From Streptomyces minutiscleroticus (GTDB lineage: Bacteria; Actinomycetota; Actinomycetes; Streptomycetales; Streptomycetaceae), in contig NZ_BMVU01000036.1 of NCBI RefSeq assembly GCF_014650875.1, forward strand, positions 1-64,000: a DNA stretch of 64,000 nt, read 5' to 3'. The position numbers and the translations under genes were made by a program. The notes below the pieces were generated by a model. That model saw only the letters and a list, made by a program, of their open reading frames with translations. It did not search any database and was not told the origin of the DNA. Positions 41,641-50,251 of the stretch are shown one piece after another; position 1 is the first letter of the stretch; each line of letters begins with the position of its first letter.

Positions 41641-43042
41641 ACGTGGTCAGCAGGCGGCTCACCACGCCCGCGAACGCCTCCAGGTCGGCCAGGTCGGCGA
41701 ACTCCCCCGCCGCGTGCGCGCGGTTGTCCTCCAGGCGCCCCGGTCCGAGCACCGCCGTGAAGGCGCCGGGCAGGCCGTGCGCCCAGATGGCGTCGCAGGT
41801 GAAGGCGGGCTCGCCGGCCGGGTGGCGGGGCGCGCCCGCGGCGTGCAGCAGGGACTCGGCCCAGGCGTCGGCACCGTTCAGGCACGGCAGTCCGCGCTTG
41901 TCCCACTCCAGGCGGGTGACGGCGGCCGCGTCGGCGGCGGTGCGGGCGAACTGCCGGCTGCCGGCGAAGCGCGCGGTGAACGCGCGCAGCCCGTCGGCGA
42001 CGGCGTCGGTGACCGCGCGTTCCAGGGCGGCGCCCTGCCCGGCGGTGGCGTAGGGGAGGTTGAGCAGCAGCTGCCCCTGTCCGTAGACGCGGTTGTGCAG
42101 ATGGCCGGTGTGCAGGCCGGCCACGCACACCCGGCTCCCCCCGGTTCGCCCCTCCGGGGTCTCCGTCCCCCCGTCCAGGGCCCTCGTCCACCCGTCCAGG
42201 GCGGCGGCCAGGTGCTGGGCGAGGAAGCCGAGCAGCACGGTGGCGTTGTGACCGCGCTCCGGGCGGTCGTCGACGGCGCCTACGCCGGCGACGGTGACAC
42301 GGGCGGTCAGCGCCGCGGTGGCGCGGGGCAGGTAGCGCAGCCCGGTCGGCTCGCAGAAGACGTTCAGACGGCCCGTGAACCCGGCCTCGACCAGCGGCCG
42401 GGTGCCGTGGACGCCCATCGCGCCGCCCTCCTCGCCGCCCACCGCCTGGACGAGCACCGCCACCCGGCGGCCGAGGTCGGGGCAGGCGGCCCGCGCGGCG
42501 CGCACCCCGGCCAGCAGGGCCACCGCCGGGCCCTTGGCGTCGATCGCGCCGCGCCCGGTGAAGCGCGTCCCGTCGAAACCGACGGGCTCCGGGCCCGCCA
42601 CCGTGTCCAGGTGCACGTTGAACATGACGGTCGCTGCGCGCGGCAGGTCCGGACCCAGCCGCAGCACCAGGTTCGGCTGCCGCGCCAGGAAGGCGGGGTC
42701 GGCCGCGGCGTGCCGGCGCACCGCGGCGGGTACGTCGCCCCGGTCCAGCACCTCCGGCGGCGGGCAGGCGTGGTGCACGACCCGCATCCCCGCCGCCCGG
42801 GCGGCGCGCGCGTAGGCGCGCTGCGCCCGCCACAGGCCGCCGCGCCGGGTCCACGGCAGGCCCGGGACGGGACGCCACGGCCGGTCCGGGGCGGGGCCGG
42901 TCTCCAGCGGTCCGGCGGTGGGCGTGCGCAGCAGGCGCAGCAGCAGCGCACGGTCGCCGGGCCCCATCAGCGCCTCACGCCCCGTCACCCCTCGGCCCCG
43001 TCGCCCGCCGGTCACCCCTCGGCCCCGCAGCCCGCCCGTCAT
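41621..43042 (-). CDS. M20-family metallopeptidase/deacylase (ArgE/DapE-like)
   Basis: A 473-residue M20 enzyme: first zinc ligand in VMFNVHLDTVAG, bridging Asp in GAIDAKGPA, catalytic base and ligand in QAVGGEEGGAMG, and CEPTGLR. Such enzymes hydrolyse N-acyl amino acids or small amide bonds. Starting at ATG 43042 it overlaps the fusion gene by four bases, but residues 1-25 are a RGRGVTGG repeat. ATG 42967 with GAGG upstream is an alternative that removes the repeat. In the pathway it may remove an N-acyl protecting group from an amine, but that is speculation. Confidence 0.85.
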   Translation of the reverse strand: MTGGLRGRGVTGGRRGRGVTGREALMGPGDRALLLRLLRTPTAGPLETGPAPDRPWRPVPGLPWTRRGGLWRAQRAYARAARAAGMRVVHHACPPPEVLDRGDVPAAVRRHAAADPAFLARQPNLVLRLGPDLPRAATVMFNVHLDTVAGPEPVGFDGTRFTGRGAIDAKGPAVALLAGVRAARAACPDLGRRVAVLVQAVGGEEGGAMGVHGTRPLVEAGFTGRLNVFCEPTGLRYLPRATAALTARVTVAGVGAVDDRPERGHNATVLLGFLAQHLAAALDGWTRALDGGTETPEGRTGGSRVCVAGLHTGHLHNRVYGQGQLLLNLPYATAGQGAALERAVTDAVADGLRAFTARFAGSRQFARTAADAAAVTRLEWDKRGLPCLNGADAWAESLLHAAGAPRHPAGEPAFTCDAIWAHGLPGAFTAVLGPGRLEDNRAHAAGEFADLADLEAFAGVVSRLLTTFAERAP

Positions 43043-45177
43043 CCCCGTCCCCCGGTCCCGTCGCCCGTCCGCCGCTCCTCGGCCGCGCCGCCCGTCCGGG
43101 CCGCCCCGTCGAGCAGGGCCCGCAGCCGCTGCCCGGCGCGGACGAACGGCTCCGCCGCGCCACCGGCCGCCCGCAGCCCCTCGTGCGGCCGCGCGGCCAG
43201 GTGCGGCTCCAGGCTGAACGCGCCCTCGTAGCCGCCGTCCAGCAGCGTCCGCAGGCAGTCGGCCACCCCTGCCCGCCCGTCGCCCGGCAGGGTGTACGTC
43301 ACGCCGTCCGCCGTGCGCACCCCGTCCTTGACGTGCACGTGCGCCACGTACGGCAGGACCCGGCGCAGCACCTCATGGGCGTCGTAGCCGTACGCGAGGC
43401 CGTTGCCGGTGTCGAAGAGCAGCCGCAGCGCCGGGGAGCCGGCCTCGCGCACCAGGCGCAGCATCCGCGCGGGGTCGGCGCCGGCCCAGCCCGCGCAGTT
43501 CTCGTGCAGCAGGGTCAGGCCCGCGCGCTCCGCGCGGGCGGTCAGGCAGGCGACGCGGTCCAGGACCCGGCCGGCCCACTCGGCCTCGGGGAGCCCGTCG
43601 CCGGGGTACGACATGATGCGCACGTACCGGCAGCCGAGCAGGGCGCACTGGTCGGTGAGAGCGTCCAGTTCGGCCAGGTCGTCCGCGAACGGCGCGGTGA
43701 CCGGGCGGGCCCAGTTGCCGATGCGGGAGGCCAGCGCCACGGTGCGCAGCCCGGCCGCGCGCAGCCGGTCCGCGACCTCCCGCGACCGCCGCGGACCGAG
43801 TTCCGCCACCGGGACGCCGTCGACGGTACGCAGTTCGATGCCCGGCCAGCCCAGCCGGGCGAGCGCGGCGATCTGCCCGTCCAGGCCGGCGGCGGCCTCG
43901 TCGCCGATCCCGGCCAGCCGGTGGGCGGGGAAGGAGGGCGCGGACCCCGGCGCGACGGGCACGGGCTGCGACGCGACGGGCACGGGCCGGCGGGTCCGGG
44001 GAGGGCCGGCGGAGCCGCGATGCCGCCCCTCGGCCCGTCCGCCGTCCCCGGCCCGTCCGCCGTCCCCGGCCCGTCCGCCGCCCCCGGCACCTCCGCCGTC
44101 CTGGCCCCGTCCACCGTCCCCGGCCCGTCCGCCGCCCCCGGTGCCACCCTCCCCGGCGCCACCGTCGTCGCCACCACCGTCGCCGGAGCCGGCACCGGCA
44201 CCGGCCTCGGCTCCGCAGCGCTCCTTGGCCGCGCACAGCAGGCGCACCACGGCGCAGTGTCCGGCGAGGTCGGCGCGCGGGCCGTCGGCGAAGTCGCGGT
44301 AGGCGCGGCGGAGGAAGGCCGTCAGCGCGTCGTCGCGGAAGACCTGGTGGTCGTCGCGGTCGCCGGTGACCACCAACTGGGCGTGGTCGTCGCCCGCGTC
44401 GAGCGGGTAGTGCCCCGTGGCCGAGCCGTGGTCGAACCGCAGGGTGATGCTGCGCTGCCGCACGGGCGAGGCCAGGTCGGAGACCAGTTCGCTGCACACC
44501 CCCGAGTGGTGACGCAGCGTCAGGGACGCGCCGCCCAGCCGGGGCAGCACCCGGCCGTCGCAGCGCAGGTCGGACCAGCGGGCGTCGACCAGCTCGGCGG
44601 GCCCCGCCAGGTCCAGGACCACGCCCAGCGCGTGCGGGATCTCCACGTCGAAGGCCGTCGGGTGCCCCGCGGTGGCCAGGGAGCGGGTGAAACGGGGCTT
44701 GTGCTGGACCGCGGTGACCGCCGTCAGGCGGCCGAGCGTGCGCTGCCGCACCAGGCGGCGCAGCCTGCCGGTCAGCCCGGCCTCCAGCCAGTGGGCGACC
44801 ACCCGTACGTCGAGGCCGTGGCGCCGCCGCAGCCGGAGGATCTCCTCCAGGTCCGCGCGCCCGGCCGCCAGCGGCTTCTCCACGAGCAGCTTGTCGAACC
44901 CGTGCGCGGCCAGCTCGCCGAGCACCGCGGCGCGGGCCGTCGGCGGGGTGCACACGTGCACCACGGTGGAGGCCGGGCACACCAGCTCGCGGGCCTCGGC
45001 GATCGAGGAGGCGACGCGCACCCCGGGCAGTCCCCGGCGCGCCCCGGGCCGCGGGTCGCAGGCCACCGGCGGCCCGGCGCACAGCGGCCCGTCCGGCGAA
45101 CCGGCCGTCCGCGCGAGCGTCTTGAGGTGCAGTTCCCGTCCGGAGCGGCCCAGTCCGACCACCAGGGGCTGCAGCAT
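43039..45177 (-). CDS. Gfo/Idh dehydrogenase fused to a sugar-phosphate-isomerase-type TIM barrel
   Basis: A 712-residue fusion. Residues 1-315: Gfo/Idh domain (VVGLGRSGRELHLKTL, then LLVEKPLAAGR). Residues about 318-390: an extreme Gly/Asp/Arg repeat linker (units such as GGGGRAGDGG). Residues about 395-690: a xylose-isomerase-like TIM barrel (AP2Ec, IolE/IolI type) with metal ligands Glu in LLHENCAGW, Asp in LLFDTGNGL, His in HVHVKDG and Glu in FSLEPHLA. One protein could thus oxidise and isomerise the same substrate, as separate IolG and IolE/IolI do for inositol. ATG 45177 follows GGGAGGG. It is the first gene of the leftward operon. Confidence 0.87.
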   Translation of the reverse strand: MLQPLVVGLGRSGRELHLKTLARTAGSPDGPLCAGPPVACDPRPGARRGLPGVRVASSIAEARELVCPASTVVHVCTPPTARAAVLGELAAHGFDKLLVEKPLAAGRADLEEILRLRRRHGLDVRVVAHWLEAGLTGRLRRLVRQRTLGRLTAVTAVQHKPRFTRSLATAGHPTAFDVEIPHALGVVLDLAGPAELVDARWSDLRCDGRVLPRLGGASLTLRHHSGVCSELVSDLASPVRQRSITLRFDHGSATGHYPLDAGDDHAQLVVTGDRDDHQVFRDDALTAFLRRAYRDFADGPRADLAGHCAVVRLLCAAKERCGAEAGAGAGSGDGGGDDGGAGEGGTGGGGRAGDGGRGQDGGGAGGGGRAGDGGRAGDGGRAEGRHRGSAGPPRTRRPVPVASQPVPVAPGSAPSFPAHRLAGIGDEAAAGLDGQIAALARLGWPGIELRTVDGVPVAELGPRRSREVADRLRAAGLRTVALASRIGNWARPVTAPFADDLAELDALTDQCALLGCRYVRIMSYPGDGLPEAEWAGRVLDRVACLTARAERAGLTLLHENCAGWAGADPARMLRLVREAGSPALRLLFDTGNGLAYGYDAHEVLRRVLPYVAHVHVKDGVRTADGVTYTLPGDGRAGVADCLRTLLDGGYEGAFSLEPHLAARPHEGLRAAGGAAEPFVRAGQRLRALLDGAARTGGAAEERRTGDGTGGRG
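43992..44223. repeat. In-frame Gly-rich repeat linking the fusion domains
   Basis: Repeats of GGCCCGTCCGCCGTCCC-like 18-base units encode the GGRAGDGG linker of the fusion protein. The units are nearly identical at DNA level, indicating recent expansion. Confidence 0.8.
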
Positions 45178-45447
45178 CGTCCCTCCCCCACGTCGCGTAC
45201 GAAAAGGGCCGGGAACCACACGGCCCGCGAGTCGCCGAAGCGGCGCGAAGGACGCGCCGGACGGGACCCGGTGAGCGACTCTAGGCGCACGGCCGGAAAC
45301 ACGGTCAATCCCCTTGCGGAAAGGACGGCCGCAACGAGTGAAAAGCCGTAACCGTAACGAGTGAAGAAAAGCGACGGGCCCTGACCCGCTTTTCCCGGGC
45401 CCCGTAGATTTCCATGACAGAGGAAATCCGCCGACGCATCCGGGGAC
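45178..45447. promoter_or_regulatory. Divergent promoter region of the two biosynthetic operons
   Basis: This 270-base interval drives both operons. AACGAGTGAA occurs twice in direct orientation (45333-45342 and 45356-45365, 23 bases apart), and GAAAAGCG / CGCTTTTC (45366-45373 and 45387-45394) form an inverted repeat with a 13-base gap. The stretch 45290-45420 is AT-richer than its surroundings. These look like regulator sites, family unknown. Confidence 0.5.
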
Positions 45448-46701
45448 GTGGTGGCATTGTCTCTCGAAAAAGACCTCAAGGATCTCGCGAACGCATCCGG
45501 TACGGCAGCGGCCGGTGACGCCGGGACCCCCGTCAGGGACCCGGACACGGCCGTTCCGTTCTTCTCCCAGGCCGCCACCTTCGAGCGGCTGTGGCCGCTG
45601 ATCGAGGCACGGGTGCACCAGGTCTTCGACCGCGGCAAGTTCTCGCACGGGCGCCAGGTGGCCGAGCTGGAGGGGGCGCTGGCCGCCTACACCGGCGCGG
45701 ACCACGTGGTCGCGGTCAACAGTGGCACGGACGCACTGGTGCTGCTGCTGCGCGCGTGCGGACTGCGCCCGGGAGACGGTGTGCTGGTGCCGGCGTACTC
45801 CTTCGTCGCCACCGCCAGCAGTGTCGTACTGGCGGGCGGGCGGCCGCAGTTCGTCGACATCGACCCCGTCACCTACGCCATGGACCCGGCCGCGCTCGCC
45901 GCGGCCGTCACCCCGGCCAGCCGCTTCGTCCTGCCCGCCCACCTGTTCTGCCGGATGGCCGACATGGGCGCGCTGGCCGCCGTCGCCGCCCGCCACGGGC
46001 TCACCCTGGTCGAGGACAGCGCGGAGGCGATCGGCATGCGGCAGGGCGGGCGCCACGCCGGACTGCACGGCGCGGGCGGGGTGCTGTCCTTCTTCCCCAG
46101 CAAGACCCTCGGCGCGCTCGGCGACGCCGGCGCCGTCCTCACCGACGACCCGCGGGTGGCCGAGCGCGTGGCCGCGCTGCGCCACCACGGCCGGCCGGGG
46201 CCGACCCTGGACGACTTCCCCGCCATCGCCACCGTCAGCACCCTGCCCGGCCTCAACAGCAAGGCGGACGACCTCCAGGCGGCCGTCCTGCTGGCCAAAC
46301 TCACCTGCCTGGACCGGGACATCGCGTTCCGCGCCGTCCTCGGCGAGGCCTACCGCCGCCGGCTGACCGGCGTCCCCGGCATCACCCGGCTGCCCCGGGC
46401 GCCCGCCCGCGGTCCGGACGACGCCGACGTGCTGTACGTGTACCTGATCGAGGCCGAGCGCCGCGACGCCCTGGCGGCGCATCTGGCCCGGCGCGGCATC
46501 GGGACCGAGGTCTACTACCCCTTCCCCCTGCCGCTCCAGCCCGCCTTCGCCCGGCTCGGGCACCGCCCGGGCGACTTCCCGCACGCCGAGGCCGCCGCCG
46601 GACGCGCGCTGGCGCTGCCGCTGTACCCGGACCTGACGCTGGATCAGGTCGACCGCGTCTGCGCGGAGATCCGCGCCTTCTGCGCCGGCGGGCCGTCGTG
46701 A
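45448..46701 (+). CDS. DegT/DnrJ/EryC1-family PLP aminotransferase (first of two)
   Basis: A 417-residue sugar-aminotransferase-type enzyme: NSGTDALVLLLRACG binds PLP phosphate, VEDSAEAIG holds the Asp contacting the ring nitrogen, and Lys219 in SFFPSKTLGALGDAGA forms the Schiff base. The C-terminal EVYYPFPLPLQPAF is typical of the nucleotide-sugar and cyclitol branch. The GTG at 45448 is directly followed by another GTG, so the start may be 3 bases later. It begins the rightward operon and overlaps the second aminotransferase by four bases. Two adjacent DegT enzymes suggest two aminations or an amine donor pair. Confidence 0.92.
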   Translation: MVALSLEKDLKDLANASGTAAAGDAGTPVRDPDTAVPFFSQAATFERLWPLIEARVHQVFDRGKFSHGRQVAELEGALAAYTGADHVVAVNSGTDALVLLLRACGLRPGDGVLVPAYSFVATASSVVLAGGRPQFVDIDPVTYAMDPAALAAAVTPASRFVLPAHLFCRMADMGALAAVAARHGLTLVEDSAEAIGMRQGGRHAGLHGAGGVLSFFPSKTLGALGDAGAVLTDDPRVAERVAALRHHGRPGPTLDDFPAIATVSTLPGLNSKADDLQAAVLLAKLTCLDRDIAFRAVLGEAYRRRLTGVPGITRLPRAPARGPDDADVLYVYLIEAERRDALAAHLARRGIGTEVYYPFPLPLQPAFARLGHRPGDFPHAEAAAGRALALPLYPDLTLDQVDRVCAEIRAFCAGGPS

Positions 46702-47831
46702 CCGCCGCCCGCCCACAGGTCCCCTTCTTCCCGCCGGACCTGTTCGCGGCCGACCGCGGGCTCATGCTCGACCTGCTGCAGCGCATCGGCCGCGCGCCGG
46801 AGCAGCGCTTCGTCCTCGGGGAGCACACCCGGCGCCTCGAAGAGCTGCTGCGGGAGCGCTACGGGGCGGCGGACGTGGTGGCCTGCGGCAGCGGCACCTC
46901 CGCGCTCACCCTGGTCCTGGGCGCCCTGGGCATCGGCGCGGGCGACGAGGTGGTGGTGCCGGCGCTGGGCTGCGCGCCGCTGGCCGCCTGCGTGACCGGG
47001 GTGGGCGCCGTCCCGGTCTTCGCCGACGTCGACCCGCACACCCTGACCGTCGACCCCTGCCAGGTGGAACGGCGCATCACCGTCCGCACCGCGGCGGTCA
47101 TGCCGGCGCACCTGTTCTCGGCCATGGCCGACATGCCGCGCTTCGTCGACCTCGCCCGGCGCCGGGGCGTGCGGCTGGTGGAGGACTCCGCGGTCGCGCA
47201 GGGCGCGGTGCTGGACGGGCGGCCCGCGGGGCTGTGGGGCGAGGCCGGCGTCTACTCCTTCGTCCAGGTGAAGTCCTTCGGCATGCCCGGCGAGGGCGGG
47301 GCCGTGGTGACCCGCGACGCGGACCTCGGCCGGCGGGTGCGGATGCTGCGCAACCACGGGCAGGACGGGCACCGGCGGTTCGTGCACCACCTCGTCGGCC
47401 ACAACAGCAGGTTCGACGAGATCCAGGCGGCCTTCCAGTGCCGCCGTCTGGCCGGCCTGTCCGCCCGGCTGCGGCGCAGGACCGCCATCGCCGAGCACTA
47501 CACCGAGCAGCTGGCGCCGCTGGCCGCGTACGGCGTCCGCACCCCGCCACCGGGCCGGGAGGGCGGCTGCCCCTACGTGTACACGGTGCTGGCCGAGCGC
47601 CGCGACCGACTGGCGCGGCACCTGCGGCGGCACGGCGTCGACAGCCATGTGTACTACCCGCTCCCGCTGCCCCACCAGCCGGCCTTCGCGCCGTACACCG
47701 CGCCGGGCGACCGGTGGCCGCACGCCGAGCGGGCCGCCCGGCACATGCTCTCCCTGCCCCTGTACCCGCACCTGACGGACGGTCAGGTGAACCGGGTCGT
47801 CGCCGCCGTGAAGGACTTCGTCCGCCACTGA
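46698..47831 (+). CDS. DegT/DnrJ/EryC1-family PLP aminotransferase (second of two)
   Basis: A 377-residue enzyme with Lys192 in SFVQVKSFGMPGEGGAV, ACGSGTSALTLVLG for PLP phosphate and VEDSAVAQGA. It resembles the first DegT protein only moderately, so the two are not a recent duplication and probably act on different substrates or positions. The GTG start at 46698 is inside the stop of the first gene (GTGA). The C-terminus again carries the HVYYPLPLPHQPAF signature. Confidence 0.92.
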   Translation: MTAARPQVPFFPPDLFAADRGLMLDLLQRIGRAPEQRFVLGEHTRRLEELLRERYGAADVVACGSGTSALTLVLGALGIGAGDEVVVPALGCAPLAACVTGVGAVPVFADVDPHTLTVDPCQVERRITVRTAAVMPAHLFSAMADMPRFVDLARRRGVRLVEDSAVAQGAVLDGRPAGLWGEAGVYSFVQVKSFGMPGEGGAVVTRDADLGRRVRMLRNHGQDGHRRFVHHLVGHNSRFDEIQAAFQCRRLAGLSARLRRRTAIAEHYTEQLAPLAAYGVRTPPPGREGGCPYVYTVLAERRDRLARHLRRHGVDSHVYYPLPLPHQPAFAPYTAPGDRWPHAERAARHMLSLPLYPHLTDGQVNRVVAAVKDFVRH

Positions 47832-47894
47832 CCGCGCACCGTCCCGTGCGCGTACTGCCACCGCCCGGACCCCACCCGAAGGAAGGCGGCATCC

Positions 47895-48893
47895 ATGACC
47901 GACCACACCCACTCCCCCCACGCCCCGGTCCCCGTGCCCCGCGGCGCCCGCCCGGAGCGCAAGGTCCGCAGCTACGCCCGGCTGGGCAAGCTCGACGTGT
48001 ACGACTACTACCTCGGTATGGCCGTGGTGGTCTTCGCGGTGGCGCTGCCCGCCGGGCACCTGGCCGCGGCCGCCGCACCGCTGGCGCTGTTCCTGGCCGG
48101 CGAGGTCTTCGTGATCATGGCGATGGTCGCCCTGGACGACGTGACCGGCTTCCGCGACGGCAGCGACGCCCACAACTACGGCCCGGACCACCCCCGCCGG
48201 AAGAGGCTGCGCAAGCCGCTGGTCGCGGGGACCCTCACCGTCCGCGAGGCGCTCGGGTTCGCCTGCATCACCGCCGCGGCCGGCGCCGCGCTGTGGGGCC
48301 TGGCCGCCGCGCTCGCACCGCACCGCCCGCTCTGGGCGCTGGCGGTGGTCGCGGGGACGTTCGTCACCGCCCTCCAGTACTCCTACGGGCTCAGGATCAG
48401 CTACCGCGGGTTCCAGGAGGTGTTCCTGGCCGCGCTCGGCGCCGCCCTGGTGGTCGCGCCGTACGGCCTGGTCACCGGCTCCTTCTCCGGGTTCGTCCTC
48501 GTGCAGGGCGTCCTGTTCGGCTTCGGCCCGCTGCTGTTCGGGGTCTACTCCAACACCAACGACGCCGGCGGGGACCGCGCCGCGGGGCGGCTGACCGTGG
48601 CCTCCGTGGCCACGCCCCGGGGCAACGCCGTCTTCGTCGGGGTCCTGTCGGCCGCCGAGTTCGCGCTCGGCGCGCTCGCCTCCGCGACCGGCCTCGCCCC
48701 GTGGTGGTTCGTGCTGTGGATGGCGCCGGTGACCGCGCTGCGCGTACGGCAGTACCTGACCGGCTTCCGGCACGGCGACATCATGCGGGCCCGCCGGCAG
48801 GGCTTCGTCGCGCACCGCGTCGCCACCGCGCTGCTGGCCGGCGCCAACCTGCTGGCCGCCTTCCTCGCCGCCGCACCGGGAGGCGCCGCATGA
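47895..48893 (+). CDS. UbiA-family membrane prenyltransferase
   Basis: A 332-residue protein with eight or nine hydrophobic segments. Both Asp-rich motifs that bind prenyl diphosphate through magnesium are recognisable: DDVTGFRDGSD (residues 81-91) and NTNDAGGDRAAG (220-231). UbiA enzymes prenylate aromatic rings, sugars or other acceptors at the membrane. The acceptor here cannot be told from sequence. The basic loop HPRRKRLRKPL after the first motif faces the cytoplasm. The ATG at 47895 follows GAAGGAAGGC; the end overlaps the FAD enzyme by four bases. Confidence 0.88.
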   Translation: MTDHTHSPHAPVPVPRGARPERKVRSYARLGKLDVYDYYLGMAVVVFAVALPAGHLAAAAAPLALFLAGEVFVIMAMVALDDVTGFRDGSDAHNYGPDHPRRKRLRKPLVAGTLTVREALGFACITAAAGAALWGLAAALAPHRPLWALAVVAGTFVTALQYSYGLRISYRGFQEVFLAALGAALVVAPYGLVTGSFSGFVLVQGVLFGFGPLLFGVYSNTNDAGGDRAAGRLTVASVATPRGNAVFVGVLSAAEFALGALASATGLAPWWFVLWMAPVTALRVRQYLTGFRHGDIMRARRQGFVAHRVATALLAGANLLAAFLAAAPGGAA

Positions 48894-50251
48894 CACCGCA
48901 GCTGGACGTGGCCGTGGTCGGAGCCGGCGTCGCCGGGCTGACCACCGCGCACGAACTGCGCCGCGCCGGCCTGACGGTGCGCGTCTACGAGGAGCAGCCG
49001 CACGTCGGCGGCCGTATGCACAGCTTCCGTCACGACGGCTGGACCGTCGACACCGGCGCCGAGCAGATCTCGCCGCACGGCTACCGCGCCACCTGGGAGC
49101 TGCTGGACCGGCTCGGTGTGCCGCGCGGCGACGTGCCGCGCATCGGCGCCGGTGTCGCCACCTGGCGCGCCGGCCGCGCCCACCCCGGGGTCGCGGACCG
49201 CCGCGCGGTGCTGACCGGCGCCGGGCTGTCCCCGCCCGCCCGCGCCGACCTGGCCCGGATGCTGGCCTGGGCCGCGCGCCGCCGGGCGGGCTTCGACGGC
49301 GACCGTCCCGAGCGGACGCCGCTGGGCACCGCCACCGTCGCGGAGTTCGCCGCCCGCTACCACCGGGACGTGCACGACTACCTGCTGCAGCCGCTGTGCG
49401 GCGCCTTCTTCGGCTGGGACACCGCACGCTCCACCGCGGCCCCGCTGGTCAGCCTGTTGCTGGCGGTGGGGCCCGCGGCCGGCTGGCGGACCTGCCGCGA
49501 CGGGATGGACCTGCTCGCCCGCCGCCTGGCCGGCGGACTCGACGTGGTCACCGGCCGCGCCGTGCACCGGGTCGCCACCGGCCGCGACGGCGCCCGGCTG
49601 CACCTGGGGGACGAGACCGTCACCGCCCGCGCGGCGGTCCTGGCCGTGCCCGCCCCGGTCGCCGCCCGGCTGCACGCGGCCCCCGCCCCGGAGGAGGCCG
49701 CCTACCTGGCCGCCTGCGCCTTCACCCCCGTACTGAAGGTCAGCTGCCTGCTGGACCGGCCGCTCGCTCCCGCCTGCGGCCGTCCTGCGTACATCCTGCT
49801 CACCCCGCGGGCCGAGGACCGGGTGCTGTCGTGCGTCATCGCCGACCACGTCAAGCACCCGGGACGGGCACCGGCGGGCAAGGGCCTGCTGACCCTGATG
49901 GCCGACCCGCGCACCGTCCCCGGCCTGCTGCGCGCCCCGCACACCGAGGTCGTCGGCCGGCTCACCGCGGCGGCCCGGCGCTACGTCCCCGACCTGCCCT
50001 CGGCCGGACGGCAGTACTTCGTGCACGCCTTCACCCACGGCCTGCCCGAGGCGAGCGCGCGGGCGCTGCGGCTGCGGCCCGCCTTCATGGCGCGCGGCCC
50101 GCGCCCGGTGGAGTACGCCGGTGACTGGGTGATGCTGCGGCCCTCCAGCGAGGGCGCGGTGCGCTCCGGCGCCCTGGCCGCCTCCCGCGTCCTGGCCCGG
50201 CTCGGGCGGCGCATCCCGCGAGACGAGGAGTCGATCCGTGAAACCGCATGA
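48890..50251 (+). CDS. FAD-dependent amine-oxidase/protoporphyrinogen-oxidase-like enzyme
   Basis: A 453-residue flavoprotein with an N-terminal dinucleotide site (VAVVGAGVAGLTTAHELRRA), GGRMHSFRHDGWTVDTGA behind it, and a C-terminal flavin contact VEYAGDWVMLRPSSEGAVRS. This is the NAD(P)-binding_8/amino-oxidase family, which includes phytoene desaturases, protoporphyrinogen oxidases and amine oxidases. It starts in the UbiA stop codon (ATGA) and overlaps the next ligase by 14 bases. A flavin oxidation of the prenyl chain or of an amine are both possible. Confidence 0.85.
   Translation: MTPQLDVAVVGAGVAGLTTAHELRRAGLTVRVYEEQPHVGGRMHSFRHDGWTVDTGAEQISPHGYRATWELLDRLGVPRGDVPRIGAGVATWRAGRAHPGVADRRAVLTGAGLSPPARADLARMLAWAARRRAGFDGDRPERTPLGTATVAEFAARYHRDVHDYLLQPLCGAFFGWDTARSTAAPLVSLLLAVGPAAGWRTCRDGMDLLARRLAGGLDVVTGRAVHRVATGRDGARLHLGDETVTARAAVLAVPAPVAARLHAAPAPEEAAYLAACAFTPVLKVSCLLDRPLAPACGRPAYILLTPRAEDRVLSCVIADHVKHPGRAPAGKGLLTLMADPRTVPGLLRAPHTEVVGRLTAAARRYVPDLPSAGRQYFVHAFTHGLPEASARALRLRPAFMARGPRPVEYAGDWVMLRPSSEGAVRSGALAASRVLARLGRRIPRDEESIRETA

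Noticed and set aside
36675..46701. Complete 2,3-diamino-uronic acid (WbpA-B-D-E) pathway
   Set aside because: A UDP-sugar dehydrogenase, Gfo/Idh and DegT genes are present, but in three different transcription units and without an acetyltransferase or epimerase; kept only as a possibility.
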